This document shows positions 28,735 to 37,275 of a stretch of 64,000 nt of DNA, in pieces. Every line of letters begins with the position of its first letter. Position 1 is the first letter of the stretch. Under the pieces are notes generated by a model. That model had not been told where the DNA came from and searched no databases. It saw only the letters and a list, made by a program, of their open reading frames with translations. Source of the DNA: Oerskovia douganii (lineage in GTDB: Bacteria; Actinomycetota; Actinomycetes; Actinomycetales; Cellulomonadaceae); the NCBI RefSeq assembly GCF_015142735.1, contig NZ_JACSPN010000020.1, forward strand, positions 17,961-81,960, given 5' to 3'. A program made the position numbers and the translations under genes.

Positions 28735-30474
28735 CTACCACTCCAGCCCTTCAAGCCCGTCAGCAGTCTCAGTTGCCGACCGACCCTCGAGAAATAAACG
28801 GAGGGCACCCGTTAGAATTTGGCGAGAGGGAGGGGTATGAGAACCGCTCCAACTCTTCAGAACGAAGACAACGTCTCCCGGCGCACGCCATCGATCTGGA
28901 CTGACACGCTTCGCCACAGCGGCACGCAATAAGGGCTCAAAATGAGCCTGAACGTGCCAATCAGCCTCTTCCTGGACAAACAGAACGTTTCGGAGGCCAG
29001 CGATAGTCCCCGGCTCGAGCAAAGACGACTGCACACTGCGCTCTCCAAGTCCGAGCCGCCACTCATCCAAATTCGCATGCGCGGCGTGAAGAACGTACTC
29101 GCTCGGAAAACTCGAAGCAAGATACGAATCAACACTGGACCAGCCATATCGGAGAACATCCGTCTGAGCGTTCCACACAAACGCCGAAGCCCGCAAGTGG
29201 TTCATTCTTGATGCAAAGTGCAGGGCCGCGAAGCCGCCGCCCGACCCGCCGCACATGATGAAGCGACACCCTGACACCTCGGCGATGTGGTCGAGAATTG
29301 ATGTCAAAGAACCAACCAAGTCGCCAAACTCACTCCCAAGGTACCAACCGAGAAGCGGCCGAGGAGCATGGTAGAGCGTCGGATCCGCAAACGAAACATA
29401 CGGAACCCCAAGCTCACCAGCAATTCCGGCGCCAACAAAGACAGGCGCTCTTGAATAGGCCTCAGAAATTGCACCCGTGAAGAACACTGGAACATTTGCG
29501 TTGTCGCCCAGAGGTCCCGAAATCGTAAAATCTAGTTCCATGCCGTGTTCAATACGAACGGTATGAATTCCGGGCGCGAGTTCATCGGAATCCAACAGGT
29601 CCGAGAGGGTGCCCCACGTAAACAAGCGACGCTCACCAGCGAAGGATCTATCCACTAGGCGTGGCGGCGCCGACATATTCATGCGGTCTCGTTCCTGGCG
29701 GGCGCGGCCCGTCGCTAGCACCCCCTCTAGCACGTCACCATAGACCTTTCGTGAATAATGAAATGGCGCAAGCCCCCACTTGTGCTCCGAATCCACCGAG
29801 ACACGCGCATGAGGCAGGGCAAGGAGAGCGAAACCGAGTCTCTCGGAGAGGAAATTCAGATAGCGACCGAACTGCGCATTCCCTAACCGTGCGCTACCAG
29901 TTAAGACCGAGTCAACCGCAATCACTCCATTAACGTCAACTCTGTCCGAGTGCGGAACCCCCAAAACCAGGACTGAACTAAACAACTCTAGCCCGTTCAA
30001 GAACTCAGCAAACCTGCTTGCGGCATCTTGAAATAGCGCAAAATGCTCGTCGGACCCAAAGGGAATCAGACGAGAGTTCCGGAAGACCGGGTCGCTCGCG
30101 AAACCGACGACCGCCTCACTCGTGGGAGTGAAGTACCCGCCACCCTCTGCATGTCGCACACCAAACCGTTCGTCCGTCAGATCCCAAAGCAAGACGTCGA
30201 TTTTTGCATGACTGCGCGAGACTCGTGCCGACAAACTACTCGACAAGTCCCCATCAACCATCGAGCGCTGAAAGGTAGATTTGAGCGACGCAGAGATTGC
30301 GACAGGAGAATCAACCGGCGGTCCCATTGAGCTTATGATGCTCTGCCTAGCGACATAGTCCAGAAGTGACGTCTCTGACGTCTCTGACGATCCTATCGAA
30401 TCCCGACCCACGCAACTACCATAGACAAAGACGCGCACCGGCCCATCGGGCGTACAAGCGCCATCAGACGACAT
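28735..30474 (-). CDS. DUF6270/SGNH-like domain fused to alpha/beta hydrolase
   Basis: 579 aa with two halves. Residues 1-265 repeat the DUF6270 pattern: GSC at 19-21 in VYGSCVGRD, WDLTDERFGV near 97-106, and DSEH at 228-231 in DSEHKWGLAPFHYS. Residues 275-560 look like an alpha/beta hydrolase, with the nucleophile elbow CGGSGGGFAALHFASRM (Ser411) and a late SGSHTPPS that could hold the catalytic His. No signal peptide, so cytoplasmic. Chosen start is ATG 30474 with a perfect AAGGAGGT 5-6 nt before it; an extended frame to 30543 lies inside the upstream gene. Last gene of the minus-strand operon. Likely modifies (acylates or deacylates) the polymer; inference. Confidence 0.72.
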   Translation of the reverse strand: MSSDGACTPDGPVRVFVYGSCVGRDSIGSSETSETSLLDYVARQSIISSMGPPVDSPVAISASLKSTFQRSMVDGDLSSSLSARVSRSHAKIDVLLWDLTDERFGVRHAEGGGYFTPTSEAVVGFASDPVFRNSRLIPFGSDEHFALFQDAASRFAEFLNGLELFSSVLVLGVPHSDRVDVNGVIAVDSVLTGSARLGNAQFGRYLNFLSERLGFALLALPHARVSVDSEHKWGLAPFHYSRKVYGDVLEGVLATGRARQERDRMNMSAPPRLVDRSFAGERRLFTWGTLSDLLDSDELAPGIHTVRIEHGMELDFTISGPLGDNANVPVFFTGAISEAYSRAPVFVGAGIAGELGVPYVSFADPTLYHAPRPLLGWYLGSEFGDLVGSLTSILDHIAEVSGCRFIMCGGSGGGFAALHFASRMNHLRASAFVWNAQTDVLRYGWSSVDSYLASSFPSEYVLHAAHANLDEWRLGLGERSVQSSLLEPGTIAGLRNVLFVQEEADWHVQAHFEPLLRAAVAKRVSPDRWRAPGDVVFVLKSWSGSHTPPSRQILTGALRLFLEGRSATETADGLEGLEW

Positions 30475-32068
30475 TGAGACCTCCTTCGTCGATAGTGTTC
30501 CCCGCGGAATCGACGACGGACAAACGTGTGCGCACGGGTTCACCTCCCGCCCCTACAGGACGCTCGAGAACCCAAGTCTCCGAGCGCATCCGCTCCAGGC
30601 CAACGGCAGCTCGCCCGATCGTCCACTCCGTGTCGGTCGACACGTCCATCGCTTCGACACGAAGCGCCAAGCCCTCACCAATACTCGCGACAACTGAGCT
30701 GGAACTGACAGCGACAGTAGATGAGGGTGGGATTAGGAATCGCTGAACCGCCTCCGCGGGACCCCAACAGCGATCAGTAACTACCAAATCGGTTGCAGAA
30801 AGAACCTCGATGCGCCGCTGCGCCTCACAACTGCCAATAATATATCGACAGTCCACGACGTCGCGTCCATCATCGCCCACCCAGTGAACGAGCGACGCGT
30901 CCACCTTCGCCGGGGCGCCAGCCGGATAGAACCAATGGCATGGTTTTGTGTCGAACTCCCGAAAGAACAATCCACTGTGTCCCAGTTGGCCGCGAACCGC
31001 CACCGCGTCCGGATCACCGGAGTCGTAGTTTATGAGACCCCCGTCGATGACAACGTCAATATCATCTACCAGGAGCCGGATCGCGGAGTCATCCATGTGC
31101 TTGTGAACATGAGATCGACATCCCGATGAAATTGCCAGCTGGGCCCGTGAAGTGTTACGAACGTAGATTCCGTTCCCCGGCGATACAAAGACTCCTGGGA
31201 CATACGTGTACTTGTGGTCCTTGGTGCGTTGAGCATCGCCTATCGCGGGAACAGTACCATGAGCCGAAATCAGATGGCGGTACCCCTCGACAACACGTGC
31301 GAACCTTAGCGCAAAGGATTGCGCCGAATTGCGATCTCCCAAGAGATCTCGCGCCACCTCCGAAATCTGCTCGATGGCGTCGATGTAGAGCCTTTGATAC
31401 TGCGGCGTATTCTCGAATACGATGCCGTCCTGGTCGACGATCTCATCAAGACTTGCCAGTAGCCATCGTTCATCGTCAGCCAGTTGCGATTCATCACGGA
31501 GGACGTCATCGAAGACCCACTGTGAGTGCATGAGAGCCAGACCGAGCATAATGCCATGATTGTTCACCAGGCGAAAGCCCTCTGACCTGGCGTGAACCTC
31601 AAGGAGCGCGACCGTCTCCACCATGATCGCGTCCAGGGCGTCAATATCAATCAAGTCAATGACTGGCTCGGCATGGAGCTGGGCGCGCAGTGCGCAAAGG
31701 CTACGAAGCTGGAGAGCGATCGCATGATCTAGGCTGTTCATCCCCAGGATTGTGGGCTCGTCGGCCGCACGCTTCATGAGGTCTAGAAACTCCACGAGAA
31801 TCTGGCTAACCCTTTGCCACCCGCCCGCCTCGCGTGCGAGGAGTGGGAGATAGCAAAGCGATCGATGCCACAAGCGCGTTGTCACATGATTATAGTCAAA
31901 GACCTTCCACCATTCAATCGGGAAGAAGCGGTCATCGATCTGGAACAAAAAGCCGTTTGGTAGCCGCACTTCAAATTCCTGAGGCGCAGTACTGGGCTTC
32001 ACCGCCCAGCCATGCGGCGAAAAATCGCGGTACGCGCCAACGTATGAACCGAGCCGATTCGGTGTCAT
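30464..32068 (-). CDS. Heparinase II/III-like protein
   Basis: 534 aa with the alpha-toroid plus beta-sandwich layout of heparinase II/III and alginate lyases. The toroid holds NNHGIMLGLALMHSQWVF and FENTPQYQRLYIDAI, placing Asn, His and Tyr residues in the active cleft. The sandwich carries CRSHVHKHMDDSAIRLLVDD, with the family's H-x-H-x-D-x-S-type motif. Such lyases beta-eliminate uronic-acid polymers, which suits a ManNAcA-containing glycan. No signal peptide, so it may act inside on lipid-linked chains. ATG 32068 overlaps the upstream stop (ATGA); a TTG four codons earlier is less likely. Confidence 0.82.
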   Translation of the reverse strand: MTPNRLGSYVGAYRDFSPHGWAVKPSTAPQEFEVRLPNGFLFQIDDRFFPIEWWKVFDYNHVTTRLWHRSLCYLPLLAREAGGWQRVSQILVEFLDLMKRAADEPTILGMNSLDHAIALQLRSLCALRAQLHAEPVIDLIDIDALDAIMVETVALLEVHARSEGFRLVNNHGIMLGLALMHSQWVFDDVLRDESQLADDERWLLASLDEIVDQDGIVFENTPQYQRLYIDAIEQISEVARDLLGDRNSAQSFALRFARVVEGYRHLISAHGTVPAIGDAQRTKDHKYTYVPGVFVSPGNGIYVRNTSRAQLAISSGCRSHVHKHMDDSAIRLLVDDIDVVIDGGLINYDSGDPDAVAVRGQLGHSGLFFREFDTKPCHWFYPAGAPAKVDASLVHWVGDDGRDVVDCRYIIGSCEAQRRIEVLSATDLVVTDRCWGPAEAVQRFLIPPSSTVAVSSSSVVASIGEGLALRVEAMDVSTDTEWTIGRAAVGLERMRSETWVLERPVGAGGEPVRTRLSVVDSAGNTIDEGGLNVV

Positions 32069-34026
32069 AGCGATCGCCAAAGGTCTACTACTCGGTCGAG
32101 AAACGCCGACACGTCGTAAGTGTCAACCATGTACGAGCGCCCCTTCTCAGCGAGAACTTGGAAGTCCGCCAGGTTTTGACTGCTACGAATATGATGAACC
32201 ATCTCGGACGTCGTCGAGAAGACAAACTGCTCAGGATAGACGTACTCAACGCCCCTCCAAGGTAGAAACAGTCCTTGGTTCCCAGCACAGAATGCCTCGC
32301 CCGGCCCAACATGCGATCCTTCGTGCTCACTCATAGAGAGCACGAAGCCGAACTCTTTGGTTGCGGTGTACGTGTCCACCCAACCCTCGAACTTGACCGC
32401 CTCGCGCAACCCCATATCCTCGATATATGACTCGCATGCGGCGTAGTACGCGCGCTCCTCTGGATCAGAGTCTATCCACGGGTACTCATTCGGTGCTCTT
32501 CCAAGAACGCTCAGAGTGTAGTCCTCCCCCGAAGCGCGCAACTCATTCAGTACCTGCAGCCCAGCGAGATAGCCTTTACGGCGCGGCGCAATGCCAATCA
32601 TCGCCAACCGCTTAAGGCGTTCGATTCCCTCGCCACGAAGGTAGTCTGACGTCCTATAGTAGTTTGGTATGAAGCGTACCTTGGAACGCGCGTAGCCAAA
32701 CCGATCAACAACATCCTCATAACAGTGAGGTGCGATGGTGACAAAGGCTGACACGGAAGCCTCGTTGATTTGGAAGCCATAGTCTCTTCCAAGTTCGTAT
32801 CTGTGCACCCTGACAATCAGCTTTGTGCCTGGTGTCACGTTGTTCGAGTACCATACGGCACACGCCGTAAGCCACTCGCACCACACTACGTCCGCCCAAG
32901 CCGCCCCCGCCCGGGACTCTGATACATCGTGTACGCGCTCAGACGGCCATTCGTCATATCGGATATTGAACACGGATGACAGTTCAGGCTCGGCATCGCG
33001 GATAAACTTGAGATCGTGACCCGCAATGAGCATGCGGGGACGAATCTCGTGTACAAATGCTATGTAGTCGTCGCAGACAAGCGCATCAATAATTGATTCA
33101 ACTCGTTCGGGGATGACCAGCGCCGCAACACTGTCGCGATACTTGCTAAAGAACGCGGCAAGCTGCGTGAATGCATCGCGGGAGATCTCTTCACGTCGAT
33201 GCTGGATAAGCTGACGAAGCGCATAACCAATCGTACTTGCACCGTGTAGTTCGATGTAGCTCAACCCAAGGCCTCGGAAGAACTCTTCGACCCGAGTCCA
33301 GGAATGAGCAAGTTCTGAAACTTCACGAGAACCCAAAGAGTGCATGGCCGAGTTTCCGCCGGCTTGTCGGCGCCAGTATTGAAAGAGCGGCATGTCGACA
33401 TAATCTACGTCGCTCGCACACGTCAACAGTTCGGCGGTAAATACGATATCCTCGCCCATTCGAACTGCTTGGTCGAACTGAACTCCATTCTCGACGACCA
33501 GGCTCCTACGAATAAGCGCCATGCATGTAAGGCTCTGATGCTTGGCGATTGCCGAGACGCGCGCAAGTTTGTCACCGACCAGTGCTTCGGGTCGAATTCT
33601 ATCGATCGTTAGCTCACGAACACCGACATAGTGGAGATCGACAGAGCCGCGGACGATGTCAACGTCATCCCTCAACGCCCGATCGACTGCGGCATTGATT
33701 CCGCGCGGACGTATGGCATCATCGCCGTCGAGGAAAAACAGCCATTCTCCTCGAGCCGCGTCTATTCCCATATTTCGACCGACGGACGGGGTCCCACTGT
33801 TCTCTTCCGTGCGCAGGACGCGCCATTGATCGATGTCGCTCGATTCCTCAAGAAGTCGCTCGAAGGTACCGTCGCTCGAAGAGTCATCTACGAAAATAAC
33901 TTCATGCGCGACCTCCAAATCGAGATCACGAAGGCTATCGAGGCAAGGTCCCATCTTGTGTTGAGCGTTGTGCATCGGCACAATAATTGTCAAGAAAGGC
34001 TGAGATGCCATCAAACGAGCGTTCAT
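32065..34026 (-). CDS. Two-domain glycosyltransferase (GT2 + GT4-like)
   Basis: 653 aa. The N-terminal half is a GT-A family 2 enzyme: TIIVPMHNAQHKMGPCLDSL, VDDSSSDGT and the metal site FFLDGDD. The C-terminal half (about 330-650) resembles a GT-B enzyme: TKLIVRVHRYELGRDYG, SKVRFIPNYY, IGIAPRRKGY, and EHEGSHVGPGEAFCAGN as donor site. It may add two different sugars in the repeat unit. ATG overlaps the stop of the CgeB-like gene; codon use is AT-rich. Specificities unknown. Confidence 0.82.
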   Translation of the reverse strand: MNARLMASQPFLTIIVPMHNAQHKMGPCLDSLRDLDLEVAHEVIFVDDSSSDGTFERLLEESSDIDQWRVLRTEENSGTPSVGRNMGIDAARGEWLFFLDGDDAIRPRGINAAVDRALRDDVDIVRGSVDLHYVGVRELTIDRIRPEALVGDKLARVSAIAKHQSLTCMALIRRSLVVENGVQFDQAVRMGEDIVFTAELLTCASDVDYVDMPLFQYWRRQAGGNSAMHSLGSREVSELAHSWTRVEEFFRGLGLSYIELHGASTIGYALRQLIQHRREEISRDAFTQLAAFFSKYRDSVAALVIPERVESIIDALVCDDYIAFVHEIRPRMLIAGHDLKFIRDAEPELSSVFNIRYDEWPSERVHDVSESRAGAAWADVVWCEWLTACAVWYSNNVTPGTKLIVRVHRYELGRDYGFQINEASVSAFVTIAPHCYEDVVDRFGYARSKVRFIPNYYRTSDYLRGEGIERLKRLAMIGIAPRRKGYLAGLQVLNELRASGEDYTLSVLGRAPNEYPWIDSDPEERAYYAACESYIEDMGLREAVKFEGWVDTYTATKEFGFVLSMSEHEGSHVGPGEAFCAGNQGLFLPWRGVEYVYPEQFVFSTTSEMVHHIRSSQNLADFQVLAEKGRSYMVDTYDVSAFLDRVVDLWRSL

Positions 34027-36011
34027 ACCGAAGGGACCTCCAAGACCGGGAGCGCTAGATGTGGCCGCATCGTCATCGGAAGGAAGTCCGCCGCACTCAT
34101 GAGAATCGGTTGGTCAGCTGCGCTGGCCCCCCAGCGAAGAGCACTCGTGTTCCCCGAAACGATCGGCTTTAGGCAGTACGCGCGATGGAGCATCATGCGG
34201 CGTATCACCTCTTTGCTTGGAATCAGTGTTCCAACCATCAGGACATCCGGCGTCTCTAGAATAGTTCTGGGCTGGATAGGCTGGCTTGTGGCGAGACGCG
34301 CGGATACTACTGAGCACATCGAGTCATTGAATCGCGTGAAGAACTCTCCGACGCGGTGCGTCGGCACCGATGCGTCCACTATCAGGATCATGCGGTGGAA
34401 TTCAACAGCTCGTCGACGGTAAGCGCCAACCATCACTTCAGCGTCGCTGAGGGAGGATACCCTGGCCGCAAGCGTGGGTAGCGGTCTCATCGATACCGTC
34501 CGGCCGAGGGCGCTGAGGATCGTCTGAGCCCGGTGCGCATACGTGTGAGCCTCGAGTACCGTTTCTTGTCCTCGGAGGGTGTTGGATTCGATCTCTTCCT
34601 TGTTTAACTGAAGGAAACGATCACGATCCCTGTCCATGAACACGACGGAATCTCCGAAGTACCTTTCGATTCCCGGGGAATAGTTGGAAACAACCATTGT
34701 TCCCGACGCGGCCAGTTCGAACACTCGACGCGCAAACATGCTGTTGGATGTTGTCACCGTATTGACGTTCATCCCGATGGTTGCGCGGCGATACAAGTCC
34801 GCGGTCAGACTGTGTTTGACCGCGGGGTGGATGTACCTTGCGTACTCATCCGGGTACCGCCGGTCAGGCGAATTGACCGCGGAATCGCGGTCGTAGATCG
34901 CGAGCGATCGGCCAGATTTGATTACGTCATTGAACATTGACCGCATAGCGCTGGAGCGCTCTTCGTGAATGCTGTACCAAGCCCCGGCGAAGATGATCTG
35001 GTCTCGCCGAGCATGCAGCGGGAGTGGGTTGAATAGTTGAGTTTGCGCCGCGAACGGTAGAAGGCCGACTCTCCCGGACCCCATGAATTTCATGTAGTCC
35101 GGGATGCACTCTTCAGCCGTAGTGAATACGTGGTCGAATCGACTTGCAGTATCCACAAAATCGTTCACCCTGTCGCCGAAGTGCGTCGGATCTTCCTTGT
35201 TCCAGAAGATCGTTGGGATGCCCATGGTTTTGCAGTACGAAAGAATATCGAAGAGTACACTGCGGTTCTCGTAGGCGAACTTTACGCTTCCGTAGATCAT
35301 TCCGCGCCAGGGGCGGGTGATCGGATCGACGCCGGCCCAAGCGGATTCGCACAGAAGAAACTCTGGTTGATGCTTTTCCATCTGTTCCCGCCACGACGAG
35401 GGATCGAGGGCGACCGCGTCGAATTCGGGCGAGAAGCTGTTGTACGTAAACTCGTCACAAATGATCGCAACACGCACGTCCTTCGCGCGTTCCGCCTTGT
35501 TGGCGTAGGACTGTTCGATATCGTCCGGAGTTGCGATGCGCGGAATTATCTGTCGCTCGATTGGCCAGTTCGATCTGTTCTGGCTAGCGTCGTCCGGATC
35601 TTCAGTTCGGGACGCATTCATGGTCGCGGTTGGCACAGGCGTTTGTGCTGCCGCGCCATTCGTGCTGCCGCGTGCGGCCGAAGTAGCTGAGTCGCCTTTT
35701 GGTCGGGCACTCGATTGCGCGGGTGCTGGGGCCTGGGCGAGGCGGCGGACGGCGCTCTCAATACGGCCCTCGCGAATATCGCGTCGGCGGTCATTGGCTG
35801 AGGTGATTGCGACATAGATTGCCACGAGAATGGCAACCGCCGATACGCTGAGTGCCCTATAGTTCTGGTGCAGGAGAGCAGTTCCGCCAAGTATTACAAT
35901 CGCAATCGCGATGATTGTTCGAATTCCCCCAACTCTTCCCACGGCGAATCGTCCTAGTGCGCTTCTCGTGGTTGAGGTACTGCGAGAAAGATATCGCTTC
36001 ACCATGTTCAT
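34023..36011 (-). CDS. CgeB-like glycosyltransferase, membrane-anchored
   Basis: 662 aa. Hydrophobic N-terminal segments (about 30-50 and 52-70) are followed by a Ser/Ala/Pro linker and, from about 180, a CgeB/DUF3880-type GT-B: VRVAIICDEFTYNSFSPEFD, GIPTIFWNKEDPTHFGD, FDHVFTTAEECIPDY, and SNSMFARRVFELAASGTMVVSN. It is a diverged paralogue of the 37276-39183 protein, but lacks that protein's GT2 tail and instead ends in about 150 residues of unassigned sequence. Start ATG 36011 overlaps the wecC stop as ATGA; GTG 36017 and ATG 36005 are alternatives. Confidence 0.8.
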   Translation of the reverse strand: MNMVKRYLSRSTSTTRSALGRFAVGRVGGIRTIIAIAIVILGGTALLHQNYRALSVSAVAILVAIYVAITSANDRRRDIREGRIESAVRRLAQAPAPAQSSARPKGDSATSAARGSTNGAAAQTPVPTATMNASRTEDPDDASQNRSNWPIERQIIPRIATPDDIEQSYANKAERAKDVRVAIICDEFTYNSFSPEFDAVALDPSSWREQMEKHQPEFLLCESAWAGVDPITRPWRGMIYGSVKFAYENRSVLFDILSYCKTMGIPTIFWNKEDPTHFGDRVNDFVDTASRFDHVFTTAEECIPDYMKFMGSGRVGLLPFAAQTQLFNPLPLHARRDQIIFAGAWYSIHEERSSAMRSMFNDVIKSGRSLAIYDRDSAVNSPDRRYPDEYARYIHPAVKHSLTADLYRRATIGMNVNTVTTSNSMFARRVFELAASGTMVVSNYSPGIERYFGDSVVFMDRDRDRFLQLNKEEIESNTLRGQETVLEAHTYAHRAQTILSALGRTVSMRPLPTLAARVSSLSDAEVMVGAYRRRAVEFHRMILIVDASVPTHRVGEFFTRFNDSMCSVVSARLATSQPIQPRTILETPDVLMVGTLIPSKEVIRRMMLHRAYCLKPIVSGNTSALRWGASAADQPILMSAADFLPMTMRPHLALPVLEVPSV

Positions 36012-37255
36012 CGCCACATTCCCCGAGTATCGATCGAGATCGTCGAGGGCACCGATTCCCTTAGGTTCTCCTGGTGGAACGCATCATGGTCGACAAGGAG
36101 AACCGAGACGTCGGCCCGCATCAACGCGTCCTCAAGTGACACCAATTCGACGTTTCGACGGTTTGCCAGCTCCTTGGGGAGTTCCTCGATGTGCGGCTCG
36201 ACGACGAGGATCGTCCCATCGGCCATCTCGTCCGCAAGCTGTTCGACGATCTTGCGCGCCGGAGACTCGCGAAGGTCATCGATGTTCGCCTTGAAGGCGA
36301 GACCCAGTGCGGCCACGGTCGGGCTCGCGACGCCCTCCGCGGCTGTGCGCACCTTGTCGATGACCCACTGAGGCTTCGCATCGTTGACCTCCCGGGCGGT
36401 GCGGATCAAGCGCGCGTCCTCGGGGGCTGCGTCGACGATGAACCACGGGTCCACTGCGATGCAGTGCCCCCCCACACCCGGGCCGGGCTGGAGGATGTTC
36501 ACGCGCGGGTGGTGGTTCGCGAGGCGGATGAGTTCCCAGACGTCGATGCCCAGGTTGTCGCTGATGACAGAGAGTTCGTTGGCGAACGCGATGTTCACGT
36601 CGCGGAACGAGTTCTCCACGAGCTTGGCCATCTCCGCCGTCACGGCGTCCGTCAGGAGGATCTCGCCCTGGCAGAACACCTGGTAGAGGTCGCGAGCTCG
36701 CTCAGCAGCCTCGGCAGTGAGCCCGCCGACGATACGGTCGTTCGTGACGAGCTCGATCATCACGCGCCCAGGGAGCACACGCTCCGGACAGTGCGCGACG
36801 TGGATGACCGGGCGGCTTCCCGAGCCGTCGAGGCTCAGGTCCGGACGAGCCTCGAGGATCCAGTCCGCCATGCGCTGCGTCGCTCCGGGAGGGGACGTCG
36901 ACTCGAGGATCAAGAGTTCGCCACCCTGGAGCTGAGGCGCGATCGCCTGAGCAGCGGCCTGGATGTACGACAGGTCCGGCTTCATGCCATCCGTGAAGGG
37001 CGTGGGCACAGCCACGATGAAGGCGTCCGCCGGGGACGGTGTGAGCGCTGCGCTCAGCTTCCCCTGCGTCACGGCCCCCGCCACGTACGTCGCGAGGTCC
37101 GGCTCGACGAACGGTACGTCGCCGCGGTTCACCGCATCGACGGTCCTCTGACTGATGTCGACCCCGAGGACCGTCACGTCCTGCGACGCCAGGATCGCGG
37201 CCGTCGGCAGGCCGATGTATCCCAGTCCGATCACCGCGACAGAGCTGATGCCCAT
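36008..37255 (-). CDS. wecC: UDP-N-acetyl-D-mannosaminuronate dehydrogenase
   Basis: Oxidises UDP-ManNAc to UDP-ManNAcA with two NAD+. About 415 aa. Rossmann motif VIGLGYIGLP near the N-terminus, EMAKLVENSFRDVNIAFANE with the catalytic Lys and Asn, catalytic Cys in GPGVGGHCIAVDP (position 268 if counted from the GTG at 37264), and a C-terminal UDP-binding domain (ALGLAFKANIDDLRESPA). GTG 37264 or ATG 37255 could start it; I use the ATG, as ATGGGCATCAGC leads into the Rossmann strand, but the choice is open. With WecB it provides ManNAcA. Codon use is GC-rich except at the very 3' end, the right edge of the cassette. Confidence 0.93.
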   Translation of the reverse strand: MGISSVAVIGLGYIGLPTAAILASQDVTVLGVDISQRTVDAVNRGDVPFVEPDLATYVAGAVTQGKLSAALTPSPADAFIVAVPTPFTDGMKPDLSYIQAAAQAIAPQLQGGELLILESTSPPGATQRMADWILEARPDLSLDGSGSRPVIHVAHCPERVLPGRVMIELVTNDRIVGGLTAEAAERARDLYQVFCQGEILLTDAVTAEMAKLVENSFRDVNIAFANELSVISDNLGIDVWELIRLANHHPRVNILQPGPGVGGHCIAVDPWFIVDAAPEDARLIRTAREVNDAKPQWVIDKVRTAAEGVASPTVAALGLAFKANIDDLRESPARKIVEQLADEMADGTILVVEPHIEELPKELANRRNVELVSLEDALMRADVSVLLVDHDAFHQENLRESVPSTISIDTRGMWR

Positions 37256-37275
37256 GGTGTTCACGTTCTCCCTGC

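Larger units (their letters stand above)
28380..36150. other. AT-richer variable cassette between wecB and wecC
   Basis: From the last codons of wecB to the last codons of wecC the sequence is close to half A+T, against a strongly GC-rich background, and third codon positions lose their G/C bias. It holds four genes, all on the minus strand. The borders fall inside two conserved sugar-nucleotide genes, as seen in serotype-switching loci exchanged by homologous recombination. Confidence 0.75.

Noticed and set aside
28580..28840. Small plus-strand ORF of 86 codons after wecB
   Set aside because: Overlaps the end of a solid minus-strand gene, no ribosome site, polar composition without pattern.
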